Of a DNA stretch of 64,000 bases, positions 61,749-64,000 are shown piece after piece. The notes below the pieces were generated by a model. It ran no database searches, was not told where the DNA came from, and was given only the letters and a program-made list of their open reading frames with translations. Every line of letters starts with the position of its first letter. Position 1 is the first letter of the stretch. The translations under genes and the position numbers were made by a program. The DNA is from Cupriavidus consociatus (lineage in GTDB: Bacteria > Pseudomonadota > Gammaproteobacteria > Burkholderiales > Burkholderiaceae): NCBI RefSeq assembly GCF_017814975.1, contig NZ_JAGIQA010000024.1, forward strand, positions 1 to 64,000, in the 5' to 3' direction.

Positions 61749-62894
61749 ATGACGCCCACCGCGATGGGTAGCGGCAACCACCTGCTGCGGCTGGCGCAGC
61801 CCGTGATCCGGGTGCTCGACGAACTGACGCCGGAACTCGATTCCGCGGCGCGCCTGGAGACCCTGCAGGAAGCTGCGCACTCGCGCCTGGCGAGCTTTCG
61901 CCAGGCCTGTCGCGCGGCGGCGTTGCCGGCGGAGGATGTGGAGGCAGTCCACTATTGCCTGTGCGCGGCGCTGGACCAGGCGGGCCGCCGCGTGCAGGGA
62001 CGGTCCGGTGCGTGCCGTGGGGCCTGGCTGCGGCACGGCCTGCTTGCGGCGCACTATGGCGAAGCGGATCGCGGCGGCCGCTGCCGCGCACTGGTCGCCA
62101 GGCTGCAGCAGCGAGCCGGCGCTCATGCTGACGCGCTTGAAGTGATTGCATACCTGATCGGGCGCGGACTCACGGATGAAAGCGGGCGGCCACCGGCAGG
62201 ACTGGTGCCGCCGATCCGGCCGACGACCCAAGAGATCGTGGCGCTGAGACCGGCCCCGCCATGGCAAGCGCAGCCCGAGGCGCTGCCGCAAGTGCCGAGT
62301 TTCGGCGCCCGGCCGCTGCTTGCCGTTGCCTCAGCGGTCTTCCTTGTCGCTGCCGTCGTGGTGGTCCAGGCGACGCGCCAGAACGCCGCCACCGATGCGC
62401 TGGCGCTGCGGCTGGCGCGGCTAGAGCGGCTGCCACAAGCCGTGTTCCCGTCGGCAGATACGCTGGAGCGGGACATCGAACAGGCCTTCGCCCGGCAACT
62501 CGCCAGCGCGGCCATCCGTGCCGATGTGCGTAGCGGCCGCCTGCACCTCGTCTTTCAAGACGGCCTGTCGTTTCCGCCCGGGCAGGCGCAACTGCCGCCA
62601 GCGCTGGCCGAACAGCTCGACAAGCTGGCTGACCTGCTGGACGGCCGGGCCGACTGGATCACGGTGGTCGGGCATGCCGACGATTCGCCAATGGCCCGCG
62701 GCGCGTATCGGTCCAACCAGGCCTTGTCGGAATCGCGCGCAGCAGAGGTGGCCGGCTACCTGCAGGCACGCGCCTTGGTGCCGGTGCAGATCGAATCTAT
62801 CGGGCGGGGCGCCGCGCAGCCTGCTGCAGACAACCGGACTGCCAAGGGCCGGTTGCTGAACCGCCGGGTAGAAGTCTTCGCCGGCATTCGCTAG
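61749..62894 (+). CDS. Second TssL-like protein (DotU-type plus OmpA)
   Basis: A 381-residue protein with the same plan as TssL. The N-terminal helical region has EDVEAVHYCLCAALDQAGRRV, comparable to the DotU block of tssL. One membrane helix lies at about 188-212 (LLAVASAVFLVAAVVVVQAT), and a C-terminal OmpA domain follows (WITVVGHADDSPMARGAYRSN, LLNRRVEVFAGIR). The DotU region is shorter. It could be a TssL paralogue, TagP-like peptidoglycan anchor or adaptor. The start is unsure: GTG 61743 overlaps the tssM stop, ATG 61749 is in frame. It ends the T6SS right arm. Confidence 0.8.
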   Translation: MTPTAMGSGNHLLRLAQPVIRVLDELTPELDSAARLETLQEAAHSRLASFRQACRAAALPAEDVEAVHYCLCAALDQAGRRVQGRSGACRGAWLRHGLLAAHYGEADRGGRCRALVARLQQRAGAHADALEVIAYLIGRGLTDESGRPPAGLVPPIRPTTQEIVALRPAPPWQAQPEALPQVPSFGARPLLAVASAVFLVAAVVVVQATRQNAATDALALRLARLERLPQAVFPSADTLERDIEQAFARQLASAAIRADVRSGRLHLVFQDGLSFPPGQAQLPPALAEQLDKLADLLDGRADWITVVGHADDSPMARGAYRSNQALSESRAAEVAGYLQARALVPVQIESIGRGAAQPAADNRTAKGRLLNRRVEVFAGIR

Positions 62895-63020
62895 GAGTGG
62901 CGCCGGCTGCGTGCCAGCCGGCATGGGAATTGCTGCGCTTTTCGTATCACCGCGCCAGCCAGGTGCTGCAACGGTGACTATATTAGGGGCATCGGCCCCG
63001 ACATCGGAACGGCATTCCCC

Positions 63021-64000
63021 ATGGCATATACCCACACCATCGGCAGTCAGCGCCATGTCTTCGACAATCTGCGCACGCTGCTGGCCAAGGCCAGCCCGGC
63101 GCGCTCCGGCGATGCGCTCGCCGGCATTGCCGCCGCCAGCGAACAGGAGCGGATGGCCGCCCGCCTGGCGCTGGCCGAGGTGCCCCTGGCGCAGTTCCTC
63201 AACGAGGCGCTGGTGCCGTATGAGGAGGACGAAATCACGCGGTTGATTGTCGACCGGCACGATGCTTCCGCTTTTGCCGCGATCGGTGCCACGACCGTCG
63301 GCGACCTGCGCGACTGGCTGCTGCGGCACGAAACCGACAGCGCCACGCTGGCGCGCGTCGCGCCGGGCATCACCCCCGAGATCGCGGCCGCGGTCAGCAA
63401 GCTGATGCGCAACCAGGACCTGGTGTCGGTGGCGCGCAAATGCCAGGTGGTGACGCGCTTTCGCAATACCGTCGGCCTGCCGGGGCGGCTGGCGGTGCGG
63501 CTGCAGCCGAACCATCCTACCGACGATCCCAAGGGCATCGCCGCCGCCGTCATCGACGGCCTGCTGTACGGGTGCGGCGACGCCACCATCGGCATCAATC
63601 CCGCCTCGGACAACCTGGGCGCCATTGTCTCGCTGCTGCATATGCTCGATGCGCTGCGCTGCCGCTTCGATATCCCCACGCAGTCGTGCGTGCTGACCCA
63701 CGTCACCAACACGCTGCGCGCGATTGCGCAGGGCGCCCCGGTCGACCTGGTGTTCCAGTCGGTGGCGGGCAGCGAACGCGCCAATATGGCCTTCGGCATC
63801 AGCCTGGCGCTGCTGGCCGAAGCCCACGACGCCGCGCAGGGCCTGGCGCGCGGCACCGTCGGCGACAACGTCATGTATTTCGAAACCGGGCAGGGCAGCG
63901 CGCTCTCGGCCAACGCCCACCATGGCGTCGACCAGCAGACCATGGAGGCGCGCGCCTACGCCGTGGCGCGCGCGTTCTCGCCGCTGCTGGTGAATACGGT
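63021..64000 (+). CDS. eutB: Ethanolamine ammonia-lyase large subunit, partial
   Basis: The first 326 residues of EutB, cut by the window edge. It starts AYTHTIGSQRHVFDNLRTLLAKASP and continues with VSKLMRNQDLVSVARKC, TTVGLPGRL-like TVGLPGRLAVRLQPNHPTDD, GCGDATIGINPASDN and YFETGQGSALSANAHHG, all family hallmarks. The enzyme is adenosylcobalamin-dependent and converts ethanolamine to acetaldehyde and ammonia. The 126 bp upstream (62895-63020) separate it from the T6SS and contain a TATATT -10-like sequence but no clear ribosome-binding site. Confidence 0.95.
   Translation, partial: MAYTHTIGSQRHVFDNLRTLLAKASPARSGDALAGIAAASEQERMAARLALAEVPLAQFLNEALVPYEEDEITRLIVDRHDASAFAAIGATTVGDLRDWLLRHETDSATLARVAPGITPEIAAAVSKLMRNQDLVSVARKCQVVTRFRNTVGLPGRLAVRLQPNHPTDDPKGIAAAVIDGLLYGCGDATIGINPASDNLGAIVSLLHMLDALRCRFDIPTQSCVLTHVTNTLRAIAQGAPVDLVFQSVAGSERANMAFGISLALLAEAHDAAQGLARGTVGDNVMYFETGQGSALSANAHHGVDQQTMEARAYAVARAFSPLLVNT

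Noticed and set aside
58270..62151. Very long minus-strand open frame opposite tssM
   Set aside because: It mirrors tssM and its neighbour codon by codon, is rich in R/Q/H/A as GC-rich shadows are, and shows no family motif.
56..64000. Insertion sequences, prophage genes, tRNA/rRNA genes
   Set aside because: I looked for transposase, integrase and phage motifs and for tRNA-like cloverleaf ends and found none that I could support.

Overview
The window is GC-rich (third codon positions almost all G or C), densely coding, and carries gene families typical of a beta-proteobacterium of the Burkholderiaceae. The many Bug-type (tripartite tricarboxylate) binding proteins, the LysR/GntR-controlled catabolic islands, the lutABC/lldP lactate locus and a TagK-containing type VI secretion system all point to Cupriavidus or a close relative, possibly a secondary replicon. 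That assignment is inference from gene content. I see no rRNA, tRNA, CRISPR array, transposase or phage gene.

Layout. 0-8 kb: small catabolic units, namely a CynX-type MFS transporter with a cytosine/guanine-type deaminase and a divergent LysR; a phosphoribosyltransferase; and a minus-strand GntR - Bug - aconitase-family large subunit - small subunit operon. 8.5-13.8 kb: a five-gene export locus with a glycine-rich secreted protein, two small exported proteins, a periplasmic C39 cysteine peptidase and a coiled-coil plus beta-barrel outer-membrane protein. It resembles the Pseudomonas Fap functional-amyloid system. The two small exported proteins carry canonical double-glycine leader sites next to the C39 enzyme. 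14-28 kb: a DUF1269 membrane protein, an orphan LivK-type binding protein, an SDR, a LysR/AtuA-like/Bug cluster, a secreted metallo-beta-lactamase-fold protein, an F420-oxidoreductase-like protein, a GNAT, AMP nucleosidase, OmpW and an Ig-like lipoprotein. It ends in a non-coding patch built from an 18-bp repeat spaced every 123-125 bp.

28-43 kb: feoAB plus a small membrane protein behind a near-perfect Fur box; a LysR divergent from an acyl-CoA dehydrogenase - Bug - CaiB operon; then lldP and lutBCA (L-lactate uptake and oxidation) with a divergent FadR-type GntR regulator, and an AI-2E family permease. Hairpin-forming CCCTCTCCC/GGGAGAGGG repeats separate several of these units.

43.6-62.9 kb: a type VI secretion cluster in two divergent arms around an AT-rich promoter region (tssA-G-F-E-tagK to the left; clpV-tssB-C-hcp-tssJ-K-L-M and a second TssL-like OmpA protein to the right). 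No vgrG, PAAR or effector gene is present. tssM holds a run of nine A in which either single-base slip stops translation within 1-15 codons. The window ends inside eutB (ethanolamine ammonia-lyase large subunit).

The most unusual items are the C39/Fap-like locus, the tssM slippage site, the duplicated TssL-OmpA gene and the dispersed GCGTACCCATTTCTGCGT element.
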